From NCBI RefSeq assembly GCF_002112505.1, contig NZ_NEHW01000002.1:186001-250000 (forward strand): a stretch of DNA of 64,000 nucleotides, read 5' to 3'. The notes under the pieces were generated by a model. It saw nothing but the letters and a program-made list of their open reading frames with translations. It was not told the DNA's origin and ran no database searches. The stretch's first letter is position 1, and each line of letters opens with the position of its first letter. A program made the translations under genes and the position numbers. Below are positions 45,570-53,992 of this stretch, piece after piece. Origin of the DNA: Pseudomonas sp. R28(2017). GTDB lineage: Bacteria; Pseudomonadota; Gammaproteobacteria; Pseudomonadales; Pseudomonadaceae.

Positions 45570-46409
45570 CCAATCGCTGGCGCCAGCTGCCACCAGCCGG
45601 CGCAGCACCGCGATGGCCTGCTGCAGGGCGTCGCTGTCGCGCTTGCGCGGGTAGACCAGGTAGGTCGGGTAGGTGAATTCCGGCGCTTGTGGCACCCGCT
45701 CGAACACGCCGCTTTCCAGGTAGGCCTGCACCACGCGGGTTCGGAAGTACCCACTACCGCCCTGGTCGAGGATGAACTGCAGGGCCAATGGCCCGAGGTT
45801 GAAGCTTAGCGCCGGGCGCGCGCAGTCGGGCAGGGCGGCATCATGCTGGCGGCGGAAGGCTTCGCCCCAGTCGATGTAGATGTACGGCTCGGGCTGCTCG
45901 ACCCGGCGCACGCGGATCAGCTTTTCTTCCATCAACTGCTCCACCTGCAGCCCTGGGCCGTAGGTTGGCTGGTACACCAGTGCGGCGTCGAGCAGGCCCA
46001 TCTCCACCTTGCGCAGCAACGACTCGCCATCGCTCACCTCGCTGCGGATGGCATGGCTGGGCAGCTCGCGGTACAGGGCGCCGACCCAGTCGAGCAGCAT
46101 CGGGTTACCCAGGCTCACTTCCGCGCCCACGTGCAGCACCTGCTGGCAGCCTTCAGGCAGCGGCAGGTCGCGGCGTGCCGCTTCCCAGGTCTGCACCAGC
46201 TGGTTGGCGTAGCTGACGAAGGCTTCGCCGTCACTGGTCAGGCTGGCGCCGTTGCGGCTGCGCACGAACAGCTGACAGCCCAGCTGTTGCTCCAGGCGTT
46301 GCACGCGGGCGGTGATGGCCGTCTGCGACACGAACAGGCGTTCGGCGGCGGCGACCAGGCTGCCGCAACGCACGATTTCCAGAAAGGTTCGGGCCTGATC
46401 GATATCCAT
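45543..46409 (-). CDS. LysR-family transcriptional regulator
   Basis: A 288 aa regulator with N-terminal HTH (MDIDQARTFLEIVRCGSLVAAAERLFVSQTAITARVQRLEQQLG region) and a periplasmic-binding-like effector domain. It lies divergent from the propionyl/acetyl-CoA synthetase gene with a 180 bp spacer and is a candidate regulator of it. Its 3' end overlaps that of the HPP-CBS gene. No specific effector can be named. Atypical for LysR proteins, the effector domain begins with VLHVGAEVSLGNPMLLDW, which deviates from common subfamilies. Confidence 0.9.
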   Translation of the reverse strand: MDIDQARTFLEIVRCGSLVAAAERLFVSQTAITARVQRLEQQLGCQLFVRSRNGASLTSDGEAFVSYANQLVQTWEAARRDLPLPEGCQQVLHVGAEVSLGNPMLLDWVGALYRELPSHAIRSEVSDGESLLRKVEMGLLDAALVYQPTYGPGLQVEQLMEEKLIRVRRVEQPEPYIYIDWGEAFRRQHDAALPDCARPALSFNLGPLALQFILDQGGSGYFRTRVVQAYLESGVFERVPQAPEFTYPTYLVYPRKRDSDALQQAIAVLRRLVAAGASDWSQRWDPVI

Positions 46410-46589
46410 GGGCTGCTCTGTGGCGGTAAGGGGCGCCTATTCTAAAACCTTTGCACTGTTTTGGGGCGCATAAGCGCTCCCTGCAAATGTGCATATGCGT
46501 TGTGACTTTAGTCCCATGGCGGGCCGGGCGTGTCGGTCCATACTCAAGATTCGCCCTTCAATAACAACAAGTACCGGGTTGCCCTCGAC

Positions 46590-48479
46590 ATGACTTATCA
46601 GCACAGCTACGCCCACTCCATTGCCGACCCTGCCGCCTTCTGGGCCGAACAGGCCGATCATTTGGCCTGGTACCGCAAACCTTCCCTGACCCTGCAGGAA
46701 AACCCCGACGGCACCCACCAGTGGTTTGCCGATGGCCGCCTGAACAGTTGCTACCTGGCCCTTGATCGGCAAATCGAGCTGGGCCGTGGCGAGCAGACGG
46801 CGTTGCTCTACGACTCGCCCGTGACCGGCGTGCAGCAAGCGTTCACCTATGACCAGCTGCGCGACGAAGTAGCGCGCCTGGCCGGGCTGTTGCGCCAGTT
46901 GGGTGTGGGCAAAGGGGATGGGGTGATCATCTACATGCCGATGGTGCCCCAGGCAGCCATGGCCATGCTCGCCTGTGCGCGGATCGGTGCGGTGCATTCG
47001 GTGGTGTTCGGCGGTTTTGCCGCCAATGAGCTGGCCCTGCGGATCGACGATGCGCGGCCAACGCTGCTGCTGACGGCATCCTGCGGCCTGGAGTTCGACC
47101 GGGTGATCGAGTACAAGCCGCTGGTCGATCGTGCCCTGCAACTGGCCTGCCACCAGCCGCGTCATGTGCTGGTGCTGCAGCGGCCCCAGGCCCGCGCCGC
47201 GTTGCAGCCTGGCCGCGACCTGGACTGGCAGGAGGCGCTGGCGAGTGCCGAGCCGGTCCCCCCCGTGGCGCTGGCTGCCGCAGACCCGCTGTACATCATG
47301 TACACCTCTGGTACCACCGGCAAACCCAAGGGCATCGTCCGCGAAAACGGCGGTAACGCGGTCGCACTCTGTTATGCGATGCGGCACATCTATGGCATGC
47401 AGGCTGGCGATGTATGGTGGGGCATTTCCGATGTCGGCTGGGTCGTGGGCCATTCGCTGATCGTCTACGGGCCGCTGATGAGCGGCTGCACCACGGTGTT
47501 CTATGAGGGCAAGCCGATCCGCACGCCGGACGCCTCGGCGTACTGGCGGGTGGTCGAACAATACAAGGTCAACGCGTTGTTCTGCGCGCCGACTGCGATG
47601 CGTGCAATTCGCAAGGAAGACCCGGAGGGTGAGCTGATCCGCAAGCATGACCTGAGCTCGCTGCGCCAGCTGTTCCTGGCCGGGGAAAAGCTCGATACCA
47701 GCACCCATCAGTGGCTGGAGCGGGTCACAGGCAAACCGGTGCACGACCATTGGTGGCAGACCGAAACCGGCTGGCCGGTGACGGCGCCCTGCGTGGGCCT
47801 GGACGGCAGCGCGGCGCGGCCAGGTTCGAGCAACCGCGCGGTCCCGGGCTACCACGTGCGCGTGCTGGATGACGACGGGCACCTGCTGGGCCCTGACCAG
47901 CAAGGCGCCATTGTCATCGCCCTGCCGCTGCCGCCAGGCTGCAGCCAGACCTTGTGGGGCGACCATGAGCGCTACCTGCAGGCCTACCTGCAGACTTACC
48001 CGGGCTATTACCACACCGGTGACGGCGGCTACCTCGACGAAGAGGGCTTTGTCTACATCATGGGCCGCACCGATGACGTGATAAACGTCTCTGGGCACCG
48101 TCTGTCCACGGGCGAGATGGAAGACCTGGTCGCACGCCACCCGGCGGTGGCCGAGTGCGCGGTGATTGGTGTGCATGACGAGATCAAGGGCCAGGTGCCG
48201 TTGGCGCTGGTGGTGCTCAAGGATGGTGAGGGCATTGCCGAGGCGCAGTTGCTGGTGGATCTGGTGGGCAGTGTGCGTGAGGCGATCGGTGCGCTGGCAT
48301 GCTTCAACCGGGTGCGCCTGGTGAAGCGCTTGCCCAAGACCCGCTCGGGGAAAATCCTGCGGGCGGTGCTGCGCAAGATTGCCGACGGGCAGGCTTATGT
48401 GCCGCCTTCGACCCTGGATGACCCGGCGGTGCTGGGGGAGATCGAGGCGGTGCTGGCGGACCTGCCCAGGGCTGGCTGA
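46590..48479 (+). CDS. prpE: Propionyl-CoA/acetyl-CoA synthetase (PrpE-like)
   Basis: An adenylate-forming acyl-CoA synthetase of 629 aa, the length of PrpE (Acs is about 650). Motifs: YTSGTTGKPKGIVRENGG (phosphate loop), WWQTETGWP, GDGGYLDEEGF, MGRTDDVINVSGHRLSTGEME and the C-terminal PKTRSGKILR with the acetylatable catalytic lysine. It would activate propionate to propionyl-CoA, the feed for the prp cluster some 10 kb upstream. Substrate preference versus acetate is uncertain. The chosen ATG has no good ribosome-binding site; a GTG at 46530 in frame would add 20 residues. Confidence 0.85.
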   Translation: MTYQHSYAHSIADPAAFWAEQADHLAWYRKPSLTLQENPDGTHQWFADGRLNSCYLALDRQIELGRGEQTALLYDSPVTGVQQAFTYDQLRDEVARLAGLLRQLGVGKGDGVIIYMPMVPQAAMAMLACARIGAVHSVVFGGFAANELALRIDDARPTLLLTASCGLEFDRVIEYKPLVDRALQLACHQPRHVLVLQRPQARAALQPGRDLDWQEALASAEPVPPVALAAADPLYIMYTSGTTGKPKGIVRENGGNAVALCYAMRHIYGMQAGDVWWGISDVGWVVGHSLIVYGPLMSGCTTVFYEGKPIRTPDASAYWRVVEQYKVNALFCAPTAMRAIRKEDPEGELIRKHDLSSLRQLFLAGEKLDTSTHQWLERVTGKPVHDHWWQTETGWPVTAPCVGLDGSAARPGSSNRAVPGYHVRVLDDDGHLLGPDQQGAIVIALPLPPGCSQTLWGDHERYLQAYLQTYPGYYHTGDGGYLDEEGFVYIMGRTDDVINVSGHRLSTGEMEDLVARHPAVAECAVIGVHDEIKGQVPLALVVLKDGEGIAEAQLLVDLVGSVREAIGALACFNRVRLVKRLPKTRSGKILRAVLRKIADGQAYVPPSTLDDPAVLGEIEAVLADLPRAG

Positions 48480-48495
48480 TGGGTTGACCTGTTCC

Positions 48496-48571
48496 GGCCT
48501 CTTCGCGGCTAAAGCCGCTCCTATAAGGGCAGCGCTGTACCTGCAGGAGCGGCTTTAGCCGCGAAGAGGCC
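48496..48571. repeat. REP-like inverted pair, second subfamily
   Basis: Perfect 27 bp arms (48496-48522 and 48545-48571) contain CTTCGCGGCTAAAGCCGCTC. It shares CCTCTTCGCGG with the common REP but has GGCTAAAGCC in place of GGGCAAGCCC. It lies between convergent prpE and zapE, the only hairpin there. Confidence 0.88.
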
Positions 48572-48573
48572 GA

Positions 48574-49659
48574 TCAGGCAATAGCGTTATCAGGCCCGAT
48601 CTGGTGCAACTGCCCCAACCGGCTACGGGTACGCATCAGGTCGGCCAGCGGCCCGCCGAGGCTTTCTTCCAGCGGCCGCCTGCCGATCACGGTCACTTGC
48701 CGATCCTGGTCATACAGCACATCCACCAGGTTGACGAAGCGCTGCTGCGCCGCCAGCGAGCATTCCGCCAGGTCATCCAGCCCATCGATGATCCACTCGT
48801 CGTACTGCCCGGCCAGTACCAGGTAGTCGATCACCGCCGTGGCCTTCTCGCAAAGGTCGTCAAAGGCCAGCAGTACCTGCCGGCCATCGATGGCCAGGGC
48901 GCGCAGCGGGCGTTTGTTCACCTCCAGCATCACCGGCTGCTCATCCGGCACCTTCAGCGCCTGGCGCTGCGCCGCAGTGCCCGGCCACACATAGTGCCCC
49001 TGGGTAAAGCGCTGGTGCTCGCGGTTGGCCGGCAGGCTGCGAAAATCGGTGTCGCCGCCGACTTCAAGCACATCCATCGCAGTGTTGATCAGGCGGATCA
49101 CCGGCAGGAAACGTTCGTGGTACAGCGGGTTGGGCAGCAACCCTTCTGGCGCGTAGTTGGACGTCACCAGCAGGAAGATGCCGCGGGCGAACAGGGCATT
49201 GAACAGCCGGGTCAGCAGCATCGCATCGCCGATGTCATGCACATGGAATTCGTCGAAGCACAGCACCTGGCAGTCGCCCAGCAGCTCGTCGAGGGTCGCG
49301 CCCAGCGCATCGTCCAGCAGGCGGTGCTGGTGCATGCCCTGGTGCAGGCGGGCGAAAAAGTCGTGGAAGTGCAGGCGCCGCTTGGCTGCTACGGGTACTG
49401 CCTGGAAAAAGCCATCCAGCAGCCAGCTTTTGCCGCGGCCGACCGAGCCGTACAGGTAGAGGCTGCGAGGCTGCCCACCTTCCAGTTGCGCAAGCTGTGC
49501 GGCCATGCTGTCGATGACCCGGCGCTGGCCCTCACTGAGCTGATAGCCGCGGCTGCGCGCCTTGTCCTCGAACCAGCTGAGCAGCTCGCTCTGGTGGGGC
49601 GGCGCGCCGCGCAGGCGCTGGCCGAGCTGGCGCAGCGGGGAAGGGATCCAGGCAGACAA
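48574..49659 (-). CDS. zapE: Cell division ATPase ZapE (AFG1 family)
   Basis: An AAA-type P-loop ATPase. E. coli ZapE binds FtsZ and is needed for division under stress. The 361 aa product has Walker A YGSVGRGKSWLLDGF, Walker B VLCFDEFHVHDIGDAM, sensor VTSNYAPEGLLPNPLYHERFLP and C-terminal VDVLYDQDRQVTV. I set the start at TTG 49659 because AAGGAG lies exactly 8 bases upstream and the N-terminus becomes MSAWIPSPLRQLGQRL. There is a much longer upstream frame, but it overlaps the divergent DUF1810 gene and shows no homology. Confidence 0.88.
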   Translation of the reverse strand: MSAWIPSPLRQLGQRLRGAPPHQSELLSWFEDKARSRGYQLSEGQRRVIDSMAAQLAQLEGGQPRSLYLYGSVGRGKSWLLDGFFQAVPVAAKRRLHFHDFFARLHQGMHQHRLLDDALGATLDELLGDCQVLCFDEFHVHDIGDAMLLTRLFNALFARGIFLLVTSNYAPEGLLPNPLYHERFLPVIRLINTAMDVLEVGGDTDFRSLPANREHQRFTQGHYVWPGTAAQRQALKVPDEQPVMLEVNKRPLRALAIDGRQVLLAFDDLCEKATAVIDYLVLAGQYDEWIIDGLDDLAECSLAAQQRFVNLVDVLYDQDRQVTVIGRRPLEESLGGPLADLMRTRSRLGQLHQIGPDNAIA

Positions 49660-49815
49660 AAGCTGAGCTCCTTGGGCAAAGGCAGGGCAGCATGCAGCTT
49701 GCCCGAGGGCGGCCATTTTGACCAATAGATAAAGTGCCGGGCAATGATCGGCTGGCGAGATAGGTCGAGCGAACAGGCGTAGGCTAGGGGAAAACCAGAC
49801 AGAGGAGGCGCGGGC

Positions 49816-50241
49816 ATGCCTGCCGATTACGAGCTCGAGCGTTTCGTCGACGCACAGGACCGGGTATACGACCAGGTCATGCAGGAACTGCAGGCCGGGC
49901 GCAAGCGCAGCCACTGGATGTGGTACGTGTTCCCGCAGCTTGACGGCCTGGGCCACAGCATCATGGCCGAGCGCTATGCCTTGTCCGGCATCGACGAGGC
50001 TCGCGCCTATCTTGCTCATCCATTGCTGGGGCCAAGGCTGGAAGCCTGTGTGACCGCCCTCGTGCAGCACAGTGACAAGAGTGCCCGCGAGATCCTCGGC
50101 AGCCCCGACGACCTCAAGCTGCGCTCTTGCCTGACGCTGTTCAGCCAGGCCGCGCCAGGCAATCCACTGTTCCAGCTTGTCCTGCTGCAGTTCTACGGCG
50201 CTGAACCGGACGTGCGCACCCTGGCGCTGCTGGGGCGTTAG
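49816..50241 (+). CDS. DUF1810 family protein
   Basis: A 141 aa all-helical cytoplasmic protein with the DUF1810 landmarks ELERFVDAQDRVYDQVMQEL, KRSHWMWYVFPQLDGLGHS, YALSGIDEARAYLAHPLLGPRL and KLRSCLTLFSQAAP. The family is widespread with no established biochemical role. ATG 49816 is preceded by GAGGAGGCGCGGGC. It runs divergent from zapE and converges on the YdcH-like gene with a 1 bp gap. Confidence 0.85.
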   Translation: MPADYELERFVDAQDRVYDQVMQELQAGRKRSHWMWYVFPQLDGLGHSIMAERYALSGIDEARAYLAHPLLGPRLEACVTALVQHSDKSAREILGSPDDLKLRSCLTLFSQAAPGNPLFQLVLLQFYGAEPDVRTLALLGR

Positions 50242-50242
50242 C

Positions 50243-50485
50243 TCAGGCCTTGCGCTGCAGCTGACGCTCGATCATGTACTTCACCGTCAACCTGCGCTCC
50301 TTGAGGTGGCGAAGGTCCTCGTCCTCGAAATTGCCTGCCGAAATCGATTCGGCGGCGAGCACCTGGTTGTCGATGTCCATGTACTCGTCGAGCAGGCGGT
50401 CGAGGGTCTTGTCCTGCTGGCGCCGCTGCTGAACGATTTCGCGCGGGTAGTGCAGGTCCTGGTAGAGGTCGTGGGAAACGGGCAT
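50243..50485 (-). CDS. YdcH/DUF465-family small protein
   Basis: An 80 aa basic-acidic coiled-coil protein of the DUF465 type: HYPREIVQQRRQQDKTLDRLLDEYMDIDNQVL then LRHLKERRLTVKYMIERQL. The function of the family is unknown. ATG 50485 has a strong GGAGG site 6 bases upstream; an upstream in-frame ATG (50503) would precede that site. It is probably monocistronic, with about 270 bp to the tRNA gene on the other side. Confidence 0.82.
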   Translation of the reverse strand: MPVSHDLYQDLHYPREIVQQRRQQDKTLDRLLDEYMDIDNQVLAAESISAGNFEDEDLRHLKERRLTVKYMIERQLQRKA

Positions 50486-50756
50486 GGGGTCCTCCTTGGT
50501 CAATGCAGTTCGCTTAACTGATTGGAAGGGAGGAATGCGATTGTGTTGAAGCGCAGCGGTGGAAAAACGACGGGTGGTCGCCCTGATGGCCCATGAAAAT
50601 GGCTAGGGAACACTAACTTGCTGTTTTAAAGCATTTTTTTTCACGTAGGGGGTTCACAGACCGAAACTTTGTTGGTAAAGTGCCGCGCATTCCAAGACAA
50701 CAACCCAGTTGTCACCTAGTTGGAATTGTCAGGGCAGCATCAGCTGCATCCGATAC

Positions 50757-50831
50757 AGGGGCGTCGCCAAGCGGTAAGGCAGCAGGTTTTGATCCTGCCA
50801 TGCGTTGGTTCGAATCCAGCCGCCCCTGCCA
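50757..50831 (+). tRNA. tRNA-Gln (anticodon TTG)
   Basis: A 75-base cloverleaf with encoded CCA (50829-50831). The acceptor AGGGGCG pairs with CGCCCCT, the anticodon stem is GCAGG/CCTGC with loop TTTTGAT giving anticodon TTG, and the T-arm is GGTTCGAATCC. The start has A opposite the final T of the acceptor, as in other tRNA-Gln genes. It is a single tRNA. No intact IS or phage integrase gene is beside it. Confidence 0.96.
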
Positions 50832-50913
50832 TTTTCTCTCTTCAAATACCAAATTCCTTTTTCAGTGCAGATTAATGTCGGCGCTGGATTTTGCCGTTTC
50901 TGTTTCCTGCGCT

Positions 50914-51096
50914 GGCCTCTTCGCGGGCAAGCCCGCTCCCACAGGGTAAAGCGGCGCATGCTGAGGCTTTGTTCTCTGCGCGACAGCGCAGCCCAAAGGG
51001 CTGGGTGATCTCCCACAGGGAAATCACCGCCCTTGAGGGCAGTGCAGTACCTGTGGGAGCGGCGGTTCGGCGACCCGATTTACCCGCGAAGAGGCC
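50914..51096. repeat. REP pair, widely spaced
   Basis: One unit (50914-50946, core GCGGGCAAGCCCGCTCCCAC) and an inverted, diverged unit (51050-51096) whose centre is expanded to GGCGGTTCGGCGACCCGATTTACCC-type sequence, about 100 bp apart. It sits between the tRNA gene and the hybrid kinase stop at 51115. Confidence 0.8.
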
Positions 51097-51114
51097 AGGG
51101 CAGGTAAAGCAAAT

Positions 51115-53502
51115 CTATCCAGCTACCCGCAGCAGTTCATTCAACACCCTGGCCAGCTCATCGGCCTGCACCGGCTTCTGCATCACCAGGCTCCCTGGCA
51201 ATTCCAGCCCTTCCAGCTCCGCATACCCGGTCAGAAATACCACCGGCAAGCGCGGGTGCCGTTCGCGTGCCGCCAATGCCAGCTGCGCGCCGTTGAATTC
51301 CGGCATGGCAAAGTCGGTCAGCAGCAGGTCGATACCATCGTCCAGCAGTGCCAGCGCCTGCTCGCCGCTGTGCGCCTGGCGCACCTGGTAGCCATATTGG
51401 CGCAGTACGTCACCGAGCATGTCGCGCACCAGATGATCGTCATCCACCAGCAATACCGTGCGGTCCCGGCCACTGTCATCGATCGACAGGGGGGCGGGCG
51501 GCTGGGCAGGGTCGACGGCGACTTCCTGCTTCACCGCCGGCAGGTACACCGCCACCTGGGTGCCATGCCCTGGCTCGGTGTCGATGCGCACACCGCCACC
51601 GGACTGCTTGGCGAAGCCGAACACCTGGGCCAGGCCCAGGCCGGAGCCCTTGCCGATGTCCTTGGTGGTGAAGAACGGCTCGAACACCTTGGCCAGCACC
51701 TCTTCACTCATGCCGCAGCCGGTGTCGCGGATGCTCAGCATCACGTACTCGCCGGGCTCGGGGTCTTCCGGGCGCTGCGGGCGGGCCCTGATGCGTGTGT
51801 TGCGGGTCGACAGGGTCAGCTGGCCGCCTTCGGGCATGGCGTCGCGGGCGTTGATCGCCAGGTTGAGGATGATCATCTCGGTCTGGGTCGGGTCGGTCAG
51901 CGCCTGCCACAGGCTGTGGTCCAGGTCCAGGCGCACCAGGATGTTGCCGCCAAGGGTGCGGCGCAGCAGTTCTTCCAGGCCGGTGAGGGTACGGTTGAGG
52001 TTCAGCGGCACCGGCTCCAGGCGTTGGCGGCGGGAGAAGGCGAGCAGCTGCGAGGTCAGCTTGGCGCCGCGTTCACCGGCTTCGCGGATGTGCGTCAGGC
52101 GGCTGCGGGCCTTGTCCAGGTCTCCCTTGGCCAGGTCGCGCTCAAGGAAGCTGGCGCCGGTGAGGATGACCGTGAGCAGATTGTTGAAGTCGTGGGCGAC
52201 CCCGGCGGTGAGCTGGCCGACGGCCTCCAGCCGCTGCATCTGCTGCAGCGCCGCCTCGATGCGTTCACGCTCGGTGATCTGCTCACGCAGGCGGGTATTG
52301 GCTTCGGCCAGGCCGAGGGCGGTTTCCCGCTCGCTGGTGATATCCCGCGCCACCACGTAAAGCAAGGTGTCTTCCGGCACCACCACCCACGACAACCAGC
52401 GCAACTGGCCGCTGGCGTGCTGGATGCGGCCGACGAAGCGTGCACTGGTGCGGCCGTGGGCGAGGGCGGCCAGCTCGGTGAGCAGGGCTTCCTGATCCGC
52501 CTCGGGTAGCAGATGCAGCAGCGAAGTCTGGCTCAGGCGCTCGCGGGAAAAGCCCAGGCTGGCCTCCCAGGCCGGGTTGAGGGCCACCGGGGTCAGGTCC
52601 TTGTTGAGCACCGCGAGCAAGTCCTGGGACAACTCCCAGGCACGGTCGCGCTCACGGGTACGGCGTTCGACCCGTTCGCCGAGCATCTCGTTGAGCTGCC
52701 TGAGCGCCTGGGTCGCCTGGCGCTGGGCATGGATGTCCTGCAGCACACCGGAAAACCGCGTGCACTGGCCGTCGACGAACTGGCACTGGCCGCTGCTGAG
52801 CAGCCAGCGCGGTTCCAGGCCGTTGGGCTGGGCGATGCGGAATTCGACCCGGTACAGCCCGTCGCTGTCCGGGCGCATGGCGTGCTCGACGGCCTCGCGT
52901 ACCTTGGTCTGGTCTTCGGGGTAGATGCCGGCGTAGAACACCTGCATGTTCATCTCGGTCTCGACCGGCAGGCCGAACAAGGCCTTGCAGCGGTCGTCCC
53001 AGATCAGCTCGCCCTGTTGCGGGCGCAAATCCCAGGTGCCCATGCCGGCGGCATCGATGGCAATGCGCGCGCGTGCCTCGACATCGGCCAGGGCTTCCTC
53101 CGCACGGCGCCGGCGCTGGCGCTCCTGCACTTCGGTAAGGGCCCGGCGCACGGCCTTGGGCAACAGCGGCAGGTTCTTCTTCAGCACATAATCGGTGGCG
53201 CCCAGGCGGATCATTTCTACCGCATGTTCTTCGCCATAGATGCCCGAGAGAAAGATGAACGGCGTGTCGGGCGCCAGGCGCTGGGCGATGGCCAGCACGT
53301 CGGTGCCGGAAGAGCCGGGCAGCACGCAGTCGCACAGGATCAGGTCGAAACTGCCCTGGTGCAGCGCGTGCTCGAACCCGACGTGGTCGAACACCAGCTG
53401 CGACTGCACCTGCAACCCGCTGCGCTCCAGGCACATCAGGGTCAGCTCGGCGTCCATCGAGCTATCTTCGACCATCAATAATTTGAGCGGTGTCGGCAAC
53501 AT
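51115..53502 (-). CDS. Hybrid sensor histidine kinase with N- and C-terminal receivers
   Basis: The 795 aa soluble product has an N-terminal receiver (Asp58 in LILCDCVLPG), a PAS/PAC domain (about residues 140-265), a second PAS-like domain (about 285-400), HisKA with H-box GVAHDFNNLLTVIL (about 425), HATPase with NLAINARDAMPEGG and GSGLGLAQVFGF, and a C-terminal receiver (LLLTDFAMPEFNG). There is no transmembrane segment. Third gene in a series with the bacteriophytochrome and a single-domain response regulator, it probably receives or relays the light signal by phosphotransfer. The order receiver first and kinase later is typical of relay hubs. Confidence 0.9.
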   Translation of the reverse strand: MLPTPLKLLMVEDSSMDAELTLMCLERSGLQVQSQLVFDHVGFEHALHQGSFDLILCDCVLPGSSGTDVLAIAQRLAPDTPFIFLSGIYGEEHAVEMIRLGATDYVLKKNLPLLPKAVRRALTEVQERQRRRRAEEALADVEARARIAIDAAGMGTWDLRPQQGELIWDDRCKALFGLPVETEMNMQVFYAGIYPEDQTKVREAVEHAMRPDSDGLYRVEFRIAQPNGLEPRWLLSSGQCQFVDGQCTRFSGVLQDIHAQRQATQALRQLNEMLGERVERRTRERDRAWELSQDLLAVLNKDLTPVALNPAWEASLGFSRERLSQTSLLHLLPEADQEALLTELAALAHGRTSARFVGRIQHASGQLRWLSWVVVPEDTLLYVVARDITSERETALGLAEANTRLREQITERERIEAALQQMQRLEAVGQLTAGVAHDFNNLLTVILTGASFLERDLAKGDLDKARSRLTHIREAGERGAKLTSQLLAFSRRQRLEPVPLNLNRTLTGLEELLRRTLGGNILVRLDLDHSLWQALTDPTQTEMIILNLAINARDAMPEGGQLTLSTRNTRIRARPQRPEDPEPGEYVMLSIRDTGCGMSEEVLAKVFEPFFTTKDIGKGSGLGLAQVFGFAKQSGGGVRIDTEPGHGTQVAVYLPAVKQEVAVDPAQPPAPLSIDDSGRDRTVLLVDDDHLVRDMLGDVLRQYGYQVRQAHSGEQALALLDDGIDLLLTDFAMPEFNGAQLALAARERHPRLPVVFLTGYAELEGLELPGSLVMQKPVQADELARVLNELLRVAG

Positions 53503-53515
53503 CTTTGCGCGGGCC

Positions 53516-53977
53516 TCAGTTGCTACCGCGCCGGTTCAGGCGCAGCGAGCCGGGTGGCGGCTCGTTGAGCACCGCCCAGAACACGCCCAGGTCGGAAATT
53601 GCGGCGACGAACTCCTTGAACTCCACGGGCTTGACCACGTAGGCATTGACCCCCAGTTCATAGGCGCGCAGCAGGTCAGGCTCTTCACGCGAAGAGGTCA
53701 ACATCACCGTCGGGATGCTGCGCAGCTCTGCAGTGGCGCGTACTTCCTTGAGCACTTCCAGGCCGTCGACCTTGGGCAGCTTGAGATCCAGTAACAGGAC
53801 CGCAGGATTGCCATCGTCGCGGTCGGCGTAAGCGTTGCGGCGCAGCAGGTAGTCGAGGGCGTCGGCGCCGTCGCGCAATACGATGACTTCATTGGCCAAC
53901 TGGCTGCGTTCCAGGGCCAGGAGCGTCAACTCCAGGTCCCGGGGGTTGTCTTCGACCAGCAGGATGGGCTTGAGCAT
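53516..53977 (-). CDS. Single-domain response regulator (Rcp1-like)
   Basis: A 153 aa receiver without output domain. Residues: acidic pair at the N-terminus (VEDNPRD), acceptor Asp64 in VLLLDLKLPKVDG, Thr/Ser in VMLTSSREEPD and Lys in YVVKPVEFKEF. The insert between strands, RRNAYADRDDGN, is typical of the Rcp1/CheY-like regulators that pair with phytochrome kinases. It starts 15 bp after the phytochrome stop and ends 13 bp before the hybrid-kinase start, so all three are one operon. Confidence 0.92.
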   Translation of the reverse strand: MLKPILLVEDNPRDLELTLLALERSQLANEVIVLRDGADALDYLLRRNAYADRDDGNPAVLLLDLKLPKVDGLEVLKEVRATAELRSIPTVMLTSSREEPDLLRAYELGVNAYVVKPVEFKEFVAAISDLGVFWAVLNEPPPGSLRLNRRGSN

Positions 53978-53992
53978 GGTGATACGGGTACC

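Noticed and set aside
49660-50070. Long N-terminal extension of ZapE
   Set aside because: It overlaps the divergent DUF1810 gene and is not homologous to the family; the TTG at 49659 has an ideal ribosome-binding site.
50757-51115. tRNA-Gln as an integration site of a mobile island
   Set aside because: No integrase, no repeat of the tRNA 3' end, and the downstream genes look native in composition.
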